A DNA stretch of 64,000 nt from UBA4592 sp044240195 (GCA_044240195.1 JBIHZX010000003.1:1-64000), one strand, 5' to 3'. Counted from the stretch's first letter, positions 53,882 through 62,647 are shown. Notes: a model not told the origin generated them from the letters alone. Numbers and translations are program-made.

Positions 53882-55654
53882 TCAGCCTCCAAAAGTCAAG
53901 GCAAGTTTAGGTGATCGTGAACCTGTCGGCGGTATCTCTAATGCGCCAAGTGCGTATTGGGCAACTTTTTTGAAGACCGGACCACCTAACTCACCACCGT
54001 AACGGCCATTTCGAGGTTGCGAGATGAATACCGCGACAACGAGTTGAGGATCATCTGCAGGCACCATACCGACGAATGAGGCGATCACTTGATCGTTGTA
54101 TCCACCGGTCCGCTCATCAACAACTTGAGCCGTCCCCGTCTTACCACCCACGCGGTAGCCGGGTATTTTGGCATTCGTCGCTGTACCACCTTCGCCAACC
54201 ACACCCTCGAGCATCGCTCTGACTTGGATTGCAGTCTCCCGCGAAACGACACGCGTCGTGACCGGCGCCTCGGGTTGTTCAACACTTCCATCTGCGTGAA
54301 CGATTTTTTGAACTAAGGAAGGCTCAACACGCAAACCGTCATTCGCAATAGTTGAGAACACGCTCGCTACTTGCACCGCGTTCACGCTGAGTCCTTGACC
54401 GAAGGCAATCGTAGGAAAAGAAGTCGGTGACCAGTCCTTGTACTGGGGGACGAATCCACTTGTTTCCCCTGGAAATCCAAGCCCTGTTGGTTGGCCGATC
54501 CCAAACTTCTCTAAATACTTGGAGAGCTTTTTCCCGCCAATACGTTCGGCGGCCAGGATCGTCCCAATATTGCTGGACTTTGCCATAACTCCACTAAGTG
54601 TCAAATTCAAAGTTCCATGCGGGGTTGAATCACGGAACTTTTTATCGCCTCGCGACAAGAAGCTGGGAACTTTGATGGGCGTGTAAGGAGTTGCTGCGCC
54701 TTCATTGATCACCGCAGCCAAAGTCATTACCTTGCTTGTCGATCCTGGTTCAAATGCAGAAGTCAATGGTCTGTTATTCAGATTCTTTTGAGTGCCTTGA
54801 GTCGGATTGCTCGGATCAAAAGTCGGAGCGGTTGCCAAAGCCAAAATTTGTCCACTTTGTGGATCCATGACAACAACGGTTCCATCAACTGCTCCCGAAT
54901 TTTGAACCGCCAATGCGATTTCCTTTTGAGCAAAGTATTGAATGTCACGATCAAGGGTGAGCTCAATGTCGACGCCAGGTTGGGCGTCTACCCGCACGGA
55001 TGATCCAGTGGGGATTGCTCTACCCCCAGACCCCCGCTCGTATGTTGATTCTCCCGGCGTGCCACTAAGTTGATCATTAAAGGCGTACTCGTACCCGCCA
55101 AGACCAGATCCTTGCGCACCCACGAATCCAATGACGTTCGCAGCGAGTTCCCCGGCGGGGTAAATTCGCCGTGACGTATCCTCACTGAATATTCCCGGCA
55201 AGCGCAACGCCGAAATCTGCTCCCAAGTTTGTGGAGTGACTTCTTTAGCCAAATACATGAAGCGGCGTTCTCCCGTTAAACGATTTGCCAAAATATCTGC
55301 ATCTGCACCGAGAATTGGAGATAGCGCCTGGGCCACGAAGATTGGATCTGTGACCATTGTTTGATCAGCCGTCACATTCTTGGCCTCGACGGTGATGGCT
55401 AATGGCGCACCCGATGAATCCAAAATCGAACCGCGTTCAGCTGGCAATTTAACTGTTGTCAATCGTTGATCCAGCGCAGCAGATGCAAGCTTGTTGCCCT
55501 GAACCGCCTGCAGGTCTATCAGTCGGCCGGCAAAAATCATCAGAATGAGAGTCGACACCACAATAAGAATAGTTCCCCGCCTGCGGGTATTTCCTAAATC
55601 AATTCTGGCTGTGCCATATTCACTAAAGTTTTGTCCACCCCAGTTTGCGCTCAT
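53882..55654 (-). CDS. ftsI: Septal penicillin-binding protein FtsI (class B PBP)
   Basis: Transpeptidase of 590 residues partnered with FtsW. It has one N-terminal membrane segment (LIVVSTLILMIFAGRLI), a pedestal domain, and a transpeptidase domain with the STSK nucleophile (FEPGSTSKVM), the SSN motif (AKSSNIGTI) and KTG (VGGKTGTAQVVDE). No PASTA domains follow. It lies between ftsL (30-base gap) and murE. Confidence 0.96.
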   Translation of the reverse strand: MSANWGGQNFSEYGTARIDLGNTRRRGTILIVVSTLILMIFAGRLIDLQAVQGNKLASAALDQRLTTVKLPAERGSILDSSGAPLAITVEAKNVTADQTMVTDPIFVAQALSPILGADADILANRLTGERRFMYLAKEVTPQTWEQISALRLPGIFSEDTSRRIYPAGELAANVIGFVGAQGSGLGGYEYAFNDQLSGTPGESTYERGSGGRAIPTGSSVRVDAQPGVDIELTLDRDIQYFAQKEIALAVQNSGAVDGTVVVMDPQSGQILALATAPTFDPSNPTQGTQKNLNNRPLTSAFEPGSTSKVMTLAAVINEGAATPYTPIKVPSFLSRGDKKFRDSTPHGTLNLTLSGVMAKSSNIGTILAAERIGGKKLSKYLEKFGIGQPTGLGFPGETSGFVPQYKDWSPTSFPTIAFGQGLSVNAVQVASVFSTIANDGLRVEPSLVQKIVHADGSVEQPEAPVTTRVVSRETAIQVRAMLEGVVGEGGTATNAKIPGYRVGGKTGTAQVVDERTGGYNDQVIASFVGMVPADDPQLVVAVFISQPRNGRYGGELGGPVFKKVAQYALGALEIPPTGSRSPKLALTFGG

Positions 55655-55684
55655 GGATGATCAACTGTCAGCTTCATTTGCGAC

Positions 55685-56320
55685 CTACTCGACCGCATTT
55701 GTATCAAGTGAGAGATCTTCGGATATCACCTGGGAATTAATAAGTGTTGGCTCTGACCACTCACCCGTTCCCCGCTTCGCATCTGATGCAGCTGGATCGT
55801 AGTTTTGTCCCAAGGCGGGTGGAAAGCCTGAACTCGAAGGCGCTTCGACACCCTCGCCTATCGTTGCATCTGCAGGGGTCGCAACGCGTATACCGGGTGC
55901 AGGTCTAGGTTTGCCCAACACCTTGCCACTGGGAATCTGAATAAATGCAGGGGTCGAACTTGGCACCATCCCCAGGCTACGCGCTTTTTCCTCTAAGGCT
56001 GTGGGCGCCGCGAGCGCCGCAACGCTCTCGATCAAAGTCGCTTCGGTCCGGCTGAGTTCAGTCTGGGTGGATCTCAATTCACTCAAAGTGAATGCCCCTT
56101 GGGCCAACGTGGTGTTGATCAGGAGCATGCCGAAGAGGCCAACACCTAAAATACTGGCAAGCACAATTACGAACATGCCTCGACTTGCCTTACGGACCCG
56201 CATCGGTGCAACCAAACGCAGGTTCTCACGGGTGCGTCTGCGTACTCCACGTGTCGCGTATTCGGTAGCGGATTCAGTTGAATGATTGAGGGAATGATCG
56301 AGATGCGGGGCAGCGCTCAT
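55685..56320 (-). CDS. ftsL: FtsL-like divisome protein
   Basis: A 211-residue bitopic protein. It has a long basic cytoplasmic N-terminus of about 48 residues, one TM segment (MFVIVLASILGVGLFGMLLI), then a short coiled coil rich in Leu/Glu (LSELRSTQTELSRTEATLI) and a proline-rich exported tail. Position between rsmH and ftsI and the layout identify FtsL, although sequence conservation in this family is low. The tail is longer than in most FtsL. ATGA overlap with rsmH. Confidence 0.85.
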   Translation of the reverse strand: MSAAPHLDHSLNHSTESATEYATRGVRRRTRENLRLVAPMRVRKASRGMFVIVLASILGVGLFGMLLINTTLAQGAFTLSELRSTQTELSRTEATLIESVAALAAPTALEEKARSLGMVPSSTPAFIQIPSGKVLGKPRPAPGIRVATPADATIGEGVEAPSSSGFPPALGQNYDPAASDAKRGTGEWSEPTLINSQVISEDLSLDTNAVE

Positions 56321-57303
56321 GCGGCAACTCCCTCTCGCTTTTCGGAGAGGTCCTGAATACGAACGCGCTCTGCAGCGCGAAGTCGAACTGAAGCCGAGCG
56401 TGGATTCTGCTCAATCTCCTGTTCGGTTGCCTTTTCCGAACTGCGCGTCAAAAGCCTTAACTCAGGCTTGGCCGCTTCTGGTATCACCGGTAAGTCATGC
56501 GGAACATTTGCCACGCTGCGCTGAGTGAAGACTCGCTTAACAATTTTGTCTTCAAGTGACTGGTACGACATTGCAACGATGCGGCCGCCTACTGAGAGTG
56601 AATCAATAGCGCGCGGGATTGCACGCTCAAGAACGGTGAGTTCGGAATTCACTTCAATTCGTAGAGCCTGGAAGGTTCTTTTGGCAGGGTTGCCACCAGT
56701 GCGGCGTGCAGCTGCCGGGATCGCATCTCGAATTAGGTCAACGAGGCGTGCTGAGTAATCGAATGGCTCAAGCGTGCGTTCACGGACGACACGTTCCACG
56801 ATTCGAGTTGCGAATTTTTCATCACCGAAACTTCGCAAAATTCGTACTAGCTGACCGGGCTCATAAGTGTTTAACACCTCTGCTGCAGTGATTCCGCAGG
56901 ATTGATCCATCCTCATGTCGAGAAAAGTGTCCATCGAGTAAGAGAAACCGCGCTCGGGTTCATCGAGTTGCATGCTGGAAACTCCGAGGTCAAACAAGAT
57001 TCCCTGCGCGCCCGAAAAATTGTTATCGACGAGCACCTCTGGAATTTGGTCGTACACCGCATGAACAAGAATCACGCGTGATCCAAATGGTGCGAGTCTT
57101 TGAGTTGATAACTCAACGGCACTTAGATCCCGGTCGAGACCAATAACTGTAAGTTCTGGAAAAGTGTTAAGTGCCATCTCACTGTGCCCACCGTGTCCCA
57201 AAGTTGCGTCGATGAGGACCGCATTTGGTTGATCAAGAGCTGGAGCCAACAACGCCAAAACCCGGTCCGCGAGGACCGGTGTATGACGGGGCTCTATTGA
57301 CAT
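56317..57303 (-). CDS. rsmH: 16S rRNA (cytosine-1402 N4)-methyltransferase
   Basis: Also called MraW. The 328-residue AdoMet methyltransferase opens HTPVLADRVLALL and has DATLGHGGHSE (AdoMet loop), GILFDLGVSSMQLDEPERGF and MSYQSLEDKIVK. It starts 5 bases after the small membrane protein gene and overlaps ftsL by four bases. Confidence 0.96.
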   Translation of the reverse strand: MSIEPRHTPVLADRVLALLAPALDQPNAVLIDATLGHGGHSEMALNTFPELTVIGLDRDLSAVELSTQRLAPFGSRVILVHAVYDQIPEVLVDNNFSGAQGILFDLGVSSMQLDEPERGFSYSMDTFLDMRMDQSCGITAAEVLNTYEPGQLVRILRSFGDEKFATRIVERVVRERTLEPFDYSARLVDLIRDAIPAAARRTGGNPAKRTFQALRIEVNSELTVLERAIPRAIDSLSVGGRIVAMSYQSLEDKIVKRVFTQRSVANVPHDLPVIPEAAKPELRLLTRSSEKATEQEIEQNPRSASVRLRAAERVRIQDLSEKREGVAA

Positions 57304-57308
57304 GTGGT

Positions 57309-57452
57309 TTAGCCCCAGGACCCTACGAGAATTGACAAAAAATAGATCAGACTGCCAGTGGCAATTCCGGCAGCAACGATTGATGCTCCGGTGCGAACTC
57401 CACTAGGAATCAAGTCGGCCTGATTGTGGAGATACTGGTTAATTGTGCTCAT
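57309..57452 (-). CDS. 47-residue single-span membrane protein between mraZ and rsmH
   Basis: A small protein starting at ATG 57452 with AAGAAGGAG directly upstream (spacing short). Residues 1-20 are polar and residues about 22-44 form a strong membrane segment (TGASIVAAGIATGSLIYFLS), ending SWG. I do not recognise the family. It is the first reading frame after the mraW-type RNA element and is 5 bases from rsmH, so it is likely translated and under the same control. A function in division or wall synthesis is suggested by place only. Confidence 0.65.
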   Translation of the reverse strand: MSTINQYLHNQADLIPSGVRTGASIVAAGIATGSLIYFLSILVGSWG

Positions 57453-57531
57453 TACTCCTTCTTTCCCTCGTGGAACACGATTCGCGGTCGGGTTCAATCC
57501 TTATTTCTGAAATGTTGTCTTTGGTCAATCA

Positions 57532-57632
57532 GGTCTCCGCCCGCTATCACCAACTCTCGCCAAAACCATGTTGCCTGTAGCGGGCCCTGACATCGGGGAA
57601 GTGATGTCAGGATCAAAGAGCGGGTGGAGACC
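57532..57632 (-). ncRNA. mraW-type structured leader RNA (cis-regulatory candidate)
   Basis: Within the 197-base gap between mraZ and the 47-residue gene, minus-strand RNA can fold as follows. The outer arms 57619-57632 and 57532-57545 pair at 13 of 14 positions. An inner hairpin has perfect 9-bp arms (57603-57611 with 57586-57594) and the loop ACUUCCCC. A CUUCCCC-bearing loop upstream of mraW/rsmH in actinobacteria is, as I recall, the hallmark of the published mraW RNA motif. The loop is complementary to GGGGAAG-like sequences, so pairing with a ribosome binding region is one possible mechanism. No terminator T run follows. Confidence 0.7.
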
Positions 57633-57649
57633 TCATTGGCCAATCCGTA

Positions 57650-58081
57650 TTAGAAGATTCCCGGGATTACCTCCTCACTCAAAGCGGAGAAGCCTGCCTC
57701 TTGACCCGCCAGGTAGTCCTCCCACGCAGGGGCATTCCAAATCTCAAGGGTGCTGCCGTTACCCACGACAACTACATCTCGATCGAGATCCGCGTATGAG
57801 CGAAGCTCTGCGGGCACCATCACTCGACCTTGACGGTCGGGAATTTCGTCGACCGCCCCCGAAAACAGGACTCGGAGATAGGCGCGGACGCTGGAATCAG
57901 ATCGCGAAGCCACGCTCAGTCGCTCCGCATAGGTGGCGAACTCTGCACTCGGCCACACCACGATCGATCTTTCTTGGCCGCGGGTGAAAACCAGTCCGGC
58001 TGCCAGACCCTCCCGGTATTTGGCCGGAAGCACCAACCGGCCCTTCTCATCAAGACGCGGAGATTGGGTACCAAGAAACAT
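57650..58081 (-). CDS. mraZ: Transcriptional regulator MraZ
   Basis: A 143-residue AbrB-like regulator at the head of the division cluster. It has two MraZ repeats: MFLGTQSPRLDEKGRLVLPA near the start and GAVDEIPDRQGRVMVPAEL near residue 80, with the paired DxxGR motifs that bind DNA. GAGG lies 8 bases before ATG 58081; a GTG three codons upstream is less fitting. It probably represses its own promoter, since MraZ-box-like repeats lie upstream. Confidence 0.96.
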   Translation of the reverse strand: MFLGTQSPRLDEKGRLVLPAKYREGLAAGLVFTRGQERSIVVWPSAEFATYAERLSVASRSDSSVRAYLRVLFSGAVDEIPDRQGRVMVPAELRSYADLDRDVVVVGNGSTLEIWNAPAWEDYLAGQEAGFSALSEEVIPGIF

Positions 58082-58113
58082 ACGCCCCACCTCTCACTTT
58101 CGCATCATGAATC

Positions 58114-58165
58114 ACCCGAGTAACTCCCAGTGGCGCCACAATACTCCACTTTCCTCCATAGTCAA
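58114..58165 (-). promoter_or_regulatory. mraZ promoter with 10-bp-spaced MraZ boxes
   Basis: On the minus strand TTGACT (58160-58165) and TATTGT (58138-58143) make a sigma70-type promoter with a 16-base spacer. Repeats with exact 10-bp step occur at 58154-58158 (TGGAG), 58144-58148 (TGGAG), 58134-58138 (TGGCG), 58124-58128 (GGGAG) and a weaker one at 58114-58118 (CGGGT). This matches the known MraZ operator design of GGGNG-like boxes separated by five bases. The boxes cover the spacer, the -10 and the start of the transcript, consistent with autorepression. Confidence 0.75.
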
Positions 58166-58258
58166 CCCTTAGACCCTAATTTTCTTGAAAAATCCTCCAT
58201 TTCAGCTCATTCCTTGCTGCGGGTGTTCCCAGGCGGCCCAGGTGAGACGACCTAAATC

Positions 58259-58276
58259 AGAGGGAAAAGGCCCTCT
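58259..58276. other. Short perfect hairpin before the DUF3048 promoter
   Basis: AGAGGG and CCCTCT are inverted arms of six bases around AAAAGG, ending six bases before the TAGGGT box. It may be an operator, or the remains of a transcription stop between the divergent mraZ and DUF3048 genes. The rest of the 213-base divergent gap holds the two promoters and no gene. Confidence 0.3.
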
Positions 58277-58282
58277 CGCCCT

Positions 58283-58288
58283 TAGGGT
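58283..58288 (+). promoter_or_regulatory. Putative -10 box of a leaderless DUF3048 gene transcript
   Basis: TAGGGT lies six bases before GTG 58295, with no ribosome binding site, following the same pattern as hisD, ybaK and lspA. Confidence 0.5.
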
Positions 58289-58294
58289 GATGGC

Positions 58295-59458
58295 GTGTCC
58301 ACGCCCAAAAGCCTTGTGATCGGAGTCGTGCTCCTGGCTCTCATTAGCGGTTGCGCACTATCAACTTCGAGCGATGGGGCTGCCCCTGGTGCGCCCCCCA
58401 CTGATTCACCTACGACAACGGAGATACCCAGTCCCTCACCCAGCCCGACTCTCCCGCAGCTTTTACATCCACTGACCGGGTTGCCATATGTTGATCCGTC
58501 GAGCCCAGCCACATCCACGGGTCTGCCCCTGGTACTTGCGGTCAAGATTGACAACACGCGAAATGCCCAGCCACAAGTGGGAGTAGAAGCGGCCGATGTG
58601 GTCTACATCGAAGAAGTCGAGTACGGCATGACTCGCCTGGCCGCCATTTTTAGTTCAACTATTCCCGCCCGCATTGGACCTGTGAGATCGGCTCGAATCA
58701 CCGACATTGATCTCTTATCTCAATACGGTTCACCGGCATTTGCTTTTTCGGGTGCACAAGCAAAACTCTGGCCTGCCCTCGCCGAAGCGCAATTTATTGA
58801 CGTATCAGCGAATAAGGATCCTCAGGACTATGCAAGAGACTCGTCACGATGGGCTCCCTACAATTATTTCTTTGCCGCCGAAACCGCGTTAGCCCAATTG
58901 GAAGGTGTTTCCCAAGCCAAAGAAATGGGTTTCACGTTTGCACAGGAGATCCCCAGCGGTGGAAGCCCCGCCTTCAGCGCTGAACTCACCTGGCCTTCTT
59001 CGTCCCTCAAATTTCGCTATAACCAGGACCGCAACCAGTATGCAATTCAGCTCAACGGTGAGCGAGCAAGCTTTGAAGAAGTTGAACAGGGAGAAGGCAA
59101 AGTTTGGGCTGACACCGCCGTTATTCAGTTCGTGGAGCAAACCCAGTCCGTCTATTTCGATAAAGGCGGCGGCAACACTCCCCAAGTCCAGACAGTGGGT
59201 ACAGGGGAAGCAATAGTCATGCGAAACGGCCAACTTTTCAGTGCACTGTGGTCGCGACCAGATTCACAATCAGGAACAACTTTCACCGACACGGTTGGTA
59301 ACCCGGTCCCCTTTCACCCGGGGCGCACGTGGATCGCTTTATATAACAAGGATCGCGATGTCACGATCAAGAGTGCCAAGGTAACGCCCATGCCGCTAAC
59401 AAATGTGAGGCACAATCAAACGCTCAGCAAAATCCGAGTACCACTGGCTTCAAAATAG
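58295..59458 (+). CDS. DUF3048 (YerB-like) lipoprotein
   Basis: A 387-residue exported lipoprotein. The N-terminal signal ends in a lipobox (LISGC, Cys20), followed by a Ser/Thr/Pro linker and the two DUF3048 domains, with the family stretches AVKIDNTRNAQPQVGVEAADVVYIEEVE and IGPVRSAR near residues 85-135 (the former spans more than one motif). The function of YerB-type proteins is not settled. Start GTG 58295 fits the leaderless promoter. Its 3' end overlaps the convergent transferase gene by 43 bases. Confidence 0.92.
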   Translation: MSTPKSLVIGVVLLALISGCALSTSSDGAAPGAPPTDSPTTTEIPSPSPSPTLPQLLHPLTGLPYVDPSSPATSTGLPLVLAVKIDNTRNAQPQVGVEAADVVYIEEVEYGMTRLAAIFSSTIPARIGPVRSARITDIDLLSQYGSPAFAFSGAQAKLWPALAEAQFIDVSANKDPQDYARDSSRWAPYNYFFAAETALAQLEGVSQAKEMGFTFAQEIPSGGSPAFSAELTWPSSSLKFRYNQDRNQYAIQLNGERASFEEVEQGEGKVWADTAVIQFVEQTQSVYFDKGGGNTPQVQTVGTGEAIVMRNGQLFSALWSRPDSQSGTTFTDTVGNPVPFHPGRTWIALYNKDRDVTIKSAKVTPMPLTNVRHNQTLSKIRVPLASK

Positions 59459-60399
59459 AAAATAGCCAGTTGGCCAAATTCACGTGCTATCTGCAATCCA
59501 ATTTCGGGATTCATCCCCCACGCTATGAAACCTGGCTCACGGTGATTTCGATCAGTTGAAAACCCGTCTGCTTCCCAAATATCATCGCAGTAGCTTTCAA
59601 GTCGGACCAAAAGAAGATCATTGGCCTGGTTGTTTTGTTCAATGCTGGGGCGATCAGATCCCGGGTTCCAAGCTGTGATCACAACTCCACTTAATGCGCG
59701 CGCACGGACGGCTTCGGTGCCCTCTTGCCACGGTAGCGATCCAATTGGGCGCATTTCTACATGCGAGGCTTCATACATTTCGAGTAATTCTTTCGAGGCG
59801 ATTTCAGTCCCCTGAGCCACGGCACACAGCAAAGATCTATCCCCCACCGCAATCTCACTGATCCATACCCGCCAATAGTTCCCGGTCTTTATGTCTCGCA
59901 CCAAAAGTGATTTCGCATCAGCCGCTAAAGCAATCACACTCCAGCGAATTATTGAACCCGCTAAACCAACGCCCTCAGATTTCCCCGCAGCCTCCTTTGC
60001 GCATAAGAGTGCAATTGGATTCACTACTTGAGAAAGCTCCCGCTCAATTGGCGTAAATGTCTTCAGCAGGCGACTGACATCACGGTCGATAAATTCGAGA
60101 TCAACCCCAACCCGTGAATGGGCCGCAGCTCCAATCGCGTATTGACCCGTATGAGAAATAGAGATGCAGGTTTCCAACGCGCCACCTGTCCACAGAGGCG
60201 CGCCCAAATCTGAATATGTGATTTCTCCCCGCTTCGCACCCGATAATTCCTGAGCCGCCTTGCGGGCACAAGCTCGACCGAGTTCACGCATTTCCGCCAT
60301 CCCGTTAGACGCTAGGCCAGCGGAATCTAGTTGCCCAAAGACCAGTTCAACACCTGGGGGTGCAACCACCAGATGGCGGAAATCGGGCACAGAAGCCAT
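59416..60399 (-). CDS. Fusion: 4'-phosphopantetheinyl transferase (Sfp-type) + DUF3293-like domain
   Basis: A 327-residue protein in one uninterrupted frame. Residues about 50-195 are an Sfp-type phosphopantetheinyl transferase: SISHTG at 80-85, the magnesium motif GVDLEFIDRDV at 98-108 (Asp100, Glu102) and the KEA motif at 135-137. Such enzymes move phosphopantetheine from CoA to carrier proteins. Residues about 237-327 resemble DUF3293: VVITAWNPGSDRPS, then GFIAWGMNPEIG, then FGQLAIFYFE. The fusion is unusual to me. The ATG at 60399 has no strong ribosome binding site. No carrier-protein genes lie nearby. Confidence 0.8.
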   Translation of the reverse strand: MASVPDFRHLVVAPPGVELVFGQLDSAGLASNGMAEMRELGRACARKAAQELSGAKRGEITYSDLGAPLWTGGALETCISISHTGQYAIGAAAHSRVGVDLEFIDRDVSRLLKTFTPIERELSQVVNPIALLCAKEAAGKSEGVGLAGSIIRWSVIALAADAKSLLVRDIKTGNYWRVWISEIAVGDRSLLCAVAQGTEIASKELLEMYEASHVEMRPIGSLPWQEGTEAVRARALSGVVITAWNPGSDRPSIEQNNQANDLLLVRLESYCDDIWEADGFSTDRNHREPGFIAWGMNPEIGLQIAREFGQLAIFYFEASGTRILLSV

Positions 60400-60520
60400 G
60401 GTCAGAGTTTGTCCTATCTGATTTCAAAGACCGGTACACCCCTCCATCCTACCGGCGTGACATAGTTGGCTACCAATTTCTAGCGCCGCCAAGATTTCTA
60501 TATGGACAGGGAGGGTTATA

Positions 60521-62647
60521 ATGTCGAGTGTCTTAGATGACGAGCAAGAATTCACAGACACCGCCTATTCACTTCTCTCCTCCCAGCGGGAACACTTAAC
60601 TACCCGCATGAAAAACCTCGCCCTTGCCGCCTCAACGGGAACGGGGCAAGATGATCTTGAGCGTGAGGCGCATGCAGACAATTTGCGCTCGCAACTACGT
60701 TCGGTTGAAGCAGCGAGAGACCGTCTCTACTTCGGGAGAATCAACAGCGATACCCAGGAGACCCATCGAATCGGTCGAATTGGCCTACGCACCGAATCTG
60801 GGGACATGGCCTTGATTGACTGGCGCGCTCCTAATGCCGCACCGTTCTACCAGGCAACAACCGCACATCGAATGAACACCGTATTGCGTCGCCGGATTTC
60901 CATCAAATCCATCGATGGGAAACAGGTTGTCACTCATGTAGACGACGAAGTGCTCACCGAGCCTGGCGAAGGCAGCTACCAAGCAGCAAAAGATGCGGTC
61001 ACCGCTCCGCGCGACGGCCGAATGGCGGACATACTTGCCACTATTGCGACGGATCAAGACGTGATTATTCGTAGCCCACTCAACCAAATTACGGTAGTTC
61101 AAGGCGGACCAGGGACGGGGAAAACGGTTGTTGCTCTGCACCGTGCCGCTTGGTTGCTCTACACCTACCGCGAACGACTGGCAAGGGATGCCATTCTGAT
61201 TGTGGGACCTAGTACCGCATTTTTGAGGTACATCGATCAAGTGCTCCCAAGTCTGGGTGAAACTGACATTGTCTTATTGACTCCCGGACAACTTTTCCCA
61301 GGAATTAATGCCACGCTAGATGAATCATTTGAAGTTTCGGAGGTTAAGGGCCAAGCAAAAATGGCACAGGTATTGATCAACGCCGTCTCGCATTGGTCAA
61401 ATATCCCCGATTCGCAAATCAACATAACGACTGATGGTGGAACCAAGCTCCACATTACGAGAAGTCAGATTCGCGATTGCGTGAAATCGCTGCCTAAGCG
61501 GGGTACCTACCATGTGAATCGAGAGATTTTTCTCAAACGCGCCCTCGAATACCTGGCCCGAAATTTGGCCAACGACCAGGGGCACGAGCAACTTGACTAC
61601 GAAACAAGGAGCGAACTGCTCGCTGACTTTATCGACGATCGAAATGTACGCCGAGTTTTGAATCTCATGTGGATGCCAACTACTCCACAAAAGGTGCTTA
61701 CGAAATTATTTGCTGACCGTGATTTCCTTCGACAGGCTTCCCAGGACATTCTTTCAGCTCAAGACCAAGGTTTGCTCTTCCGTGAAGCTGGAAGTACATG
61801 GACTGTCGACGATGTTGCACTTCTAGATGAATGCGCTGAACTTCTTGGTGATTGGGTGCGCTCAGTTCCGGCGCCCCGTGAATCACGTTCTGACTACATG
61901 GAACTGGACGCCGGTGAAATGCGTTACGGGAATCGCGATGCCCGATCCGCGCGAACATCAACCGTCGCAGAGCGCGCCTATCTTGATCGCGAGTGGATTT
62001 ATGGGCATATCGTCGTTGACGAAGCACAGGAGTTAAGCGAAATGGCTTGGCGAGCAATCCAACGCCGAGCTGTAAGAAAATCAATGACGATTGTGGGTGA
62101 CCTTCAACAATCGTCACATCCTGCAGGTGCTCGTGACTGGAATGATGCTTTGGATTGGGCTGGTGAAAAGTTGGCGTTGTTTAGTCTCAATGTCACCTAC
62201 CGCATTACAGAAGAGACTGTACAAACCGCAATCGAACAGTTACTCAAAGCGGGGGGAACCGCACCCGAATTGGTCTCAATTCGTAATGGATTGCCCACCA
62301 TCAACGTCAGCCTCGGGGAAAGCAACATTTTGGCATTCCTGACAAAAACTATGGAAGGTCACGCTGGACGCGCCTGCGTTATTTTGCCGGACGCGCTCTT
62401 ATCTCGTTGGCAAGAAAAATATGATGACAAGTCAGCCGATATCGGTTTCGGACCCGCAGCGATTGACTTTCGCATTGCAGTATTGAGTGCAAGGGAAACC
62501 AAAGGATTAGAATTCGACTTCGTTTTTGTCGTTAACCCAGAGCAGATTGGTCTTCAGGGTGTACGTGGTTCCGATATTTTTGTCGCGTGTACTCGAGCAA
62601 CTCATCAGCTCTATTTACTTGAAGTCGAATCGGATAATCCGTCGTGA
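60521..62647 (+). CDS. helD: HelD-like UvrD/Rep-family ATPase
   Basis: A 708-residue superfamily 1 ATPase. It has an N-terminal coiled-coil region (residues 1-70), a Walker A motif VVQGGPGTGKTVVALHRAA at about 193-210, DEAQ box HIVVDEAQELSEM, and late motifs LQQSSHP and ETKGLEFDFVFVV. The N-terminal coil plus this layout match HelD proteins, which bind RNA polymerase and free stalled complexes, and in some actinobacteria give rifampicin tolerance. It may instead be a DNA helicase. GGGAGGG precedes ATG 60521 at 5 bases. Confidence 0.88.
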   Translation: MSSVLDDEQEFTDTAYSLLSSQREHLTTRMKNLALAASTGTGQDDLEREAHADNLRSQLRSVEAARDRLYFGRINSDTQETHRIGRIGLRTESGDMALIDWRAPNAAPFYQATTAHRMNTVLRRRISIKSIDGKQVVTHVDDEVLTEPGEGSYQAAKDAVTAPRDGRMADILATIATDQDVIIRSPLNQITVVQGGPGTGKTVVALHRAAWLLYTYRERLARDAILIVGPSTAFLRYIDQVLPSLGETDIVLLTPGQLFPGINATLDESFEVSEVKGQAKMAQVLINAVSHWSNIPDSQINITTDGGTKLHITRSQIRDCVKSLPKRGTYHVNREIFLKRALEYLARNLANDQGHEQLDYETRSELLADFIDDRNVRRVLNLMWMPTTPQKVLTKLFADRDFLRQASQDILSAQDQGLLFREAGSTWTVDDVALLDECAELLGDWVRSVPAPRESRSDYMELDAGEMRYGNRDARSARTSTVAERAYLDREWIYGHIVVDEAQELSEMAWRAIQRRAVRKSMTIVGDLQQSSHPAGARDWNDALDWAGEKLALFSLNVTYRITEETVQTAIEQLLKAGGTAPELVSIRNGLPTINVSLGESNILAFLTKTMEGHAGRACVILPDALLSRWQEKYDDKSADIGFGPAAIDFRIAVLSARETKGLEFDFVFVVNPEQIGLQGVRGSDIFVACTRATHQLYLLEVESDNPS

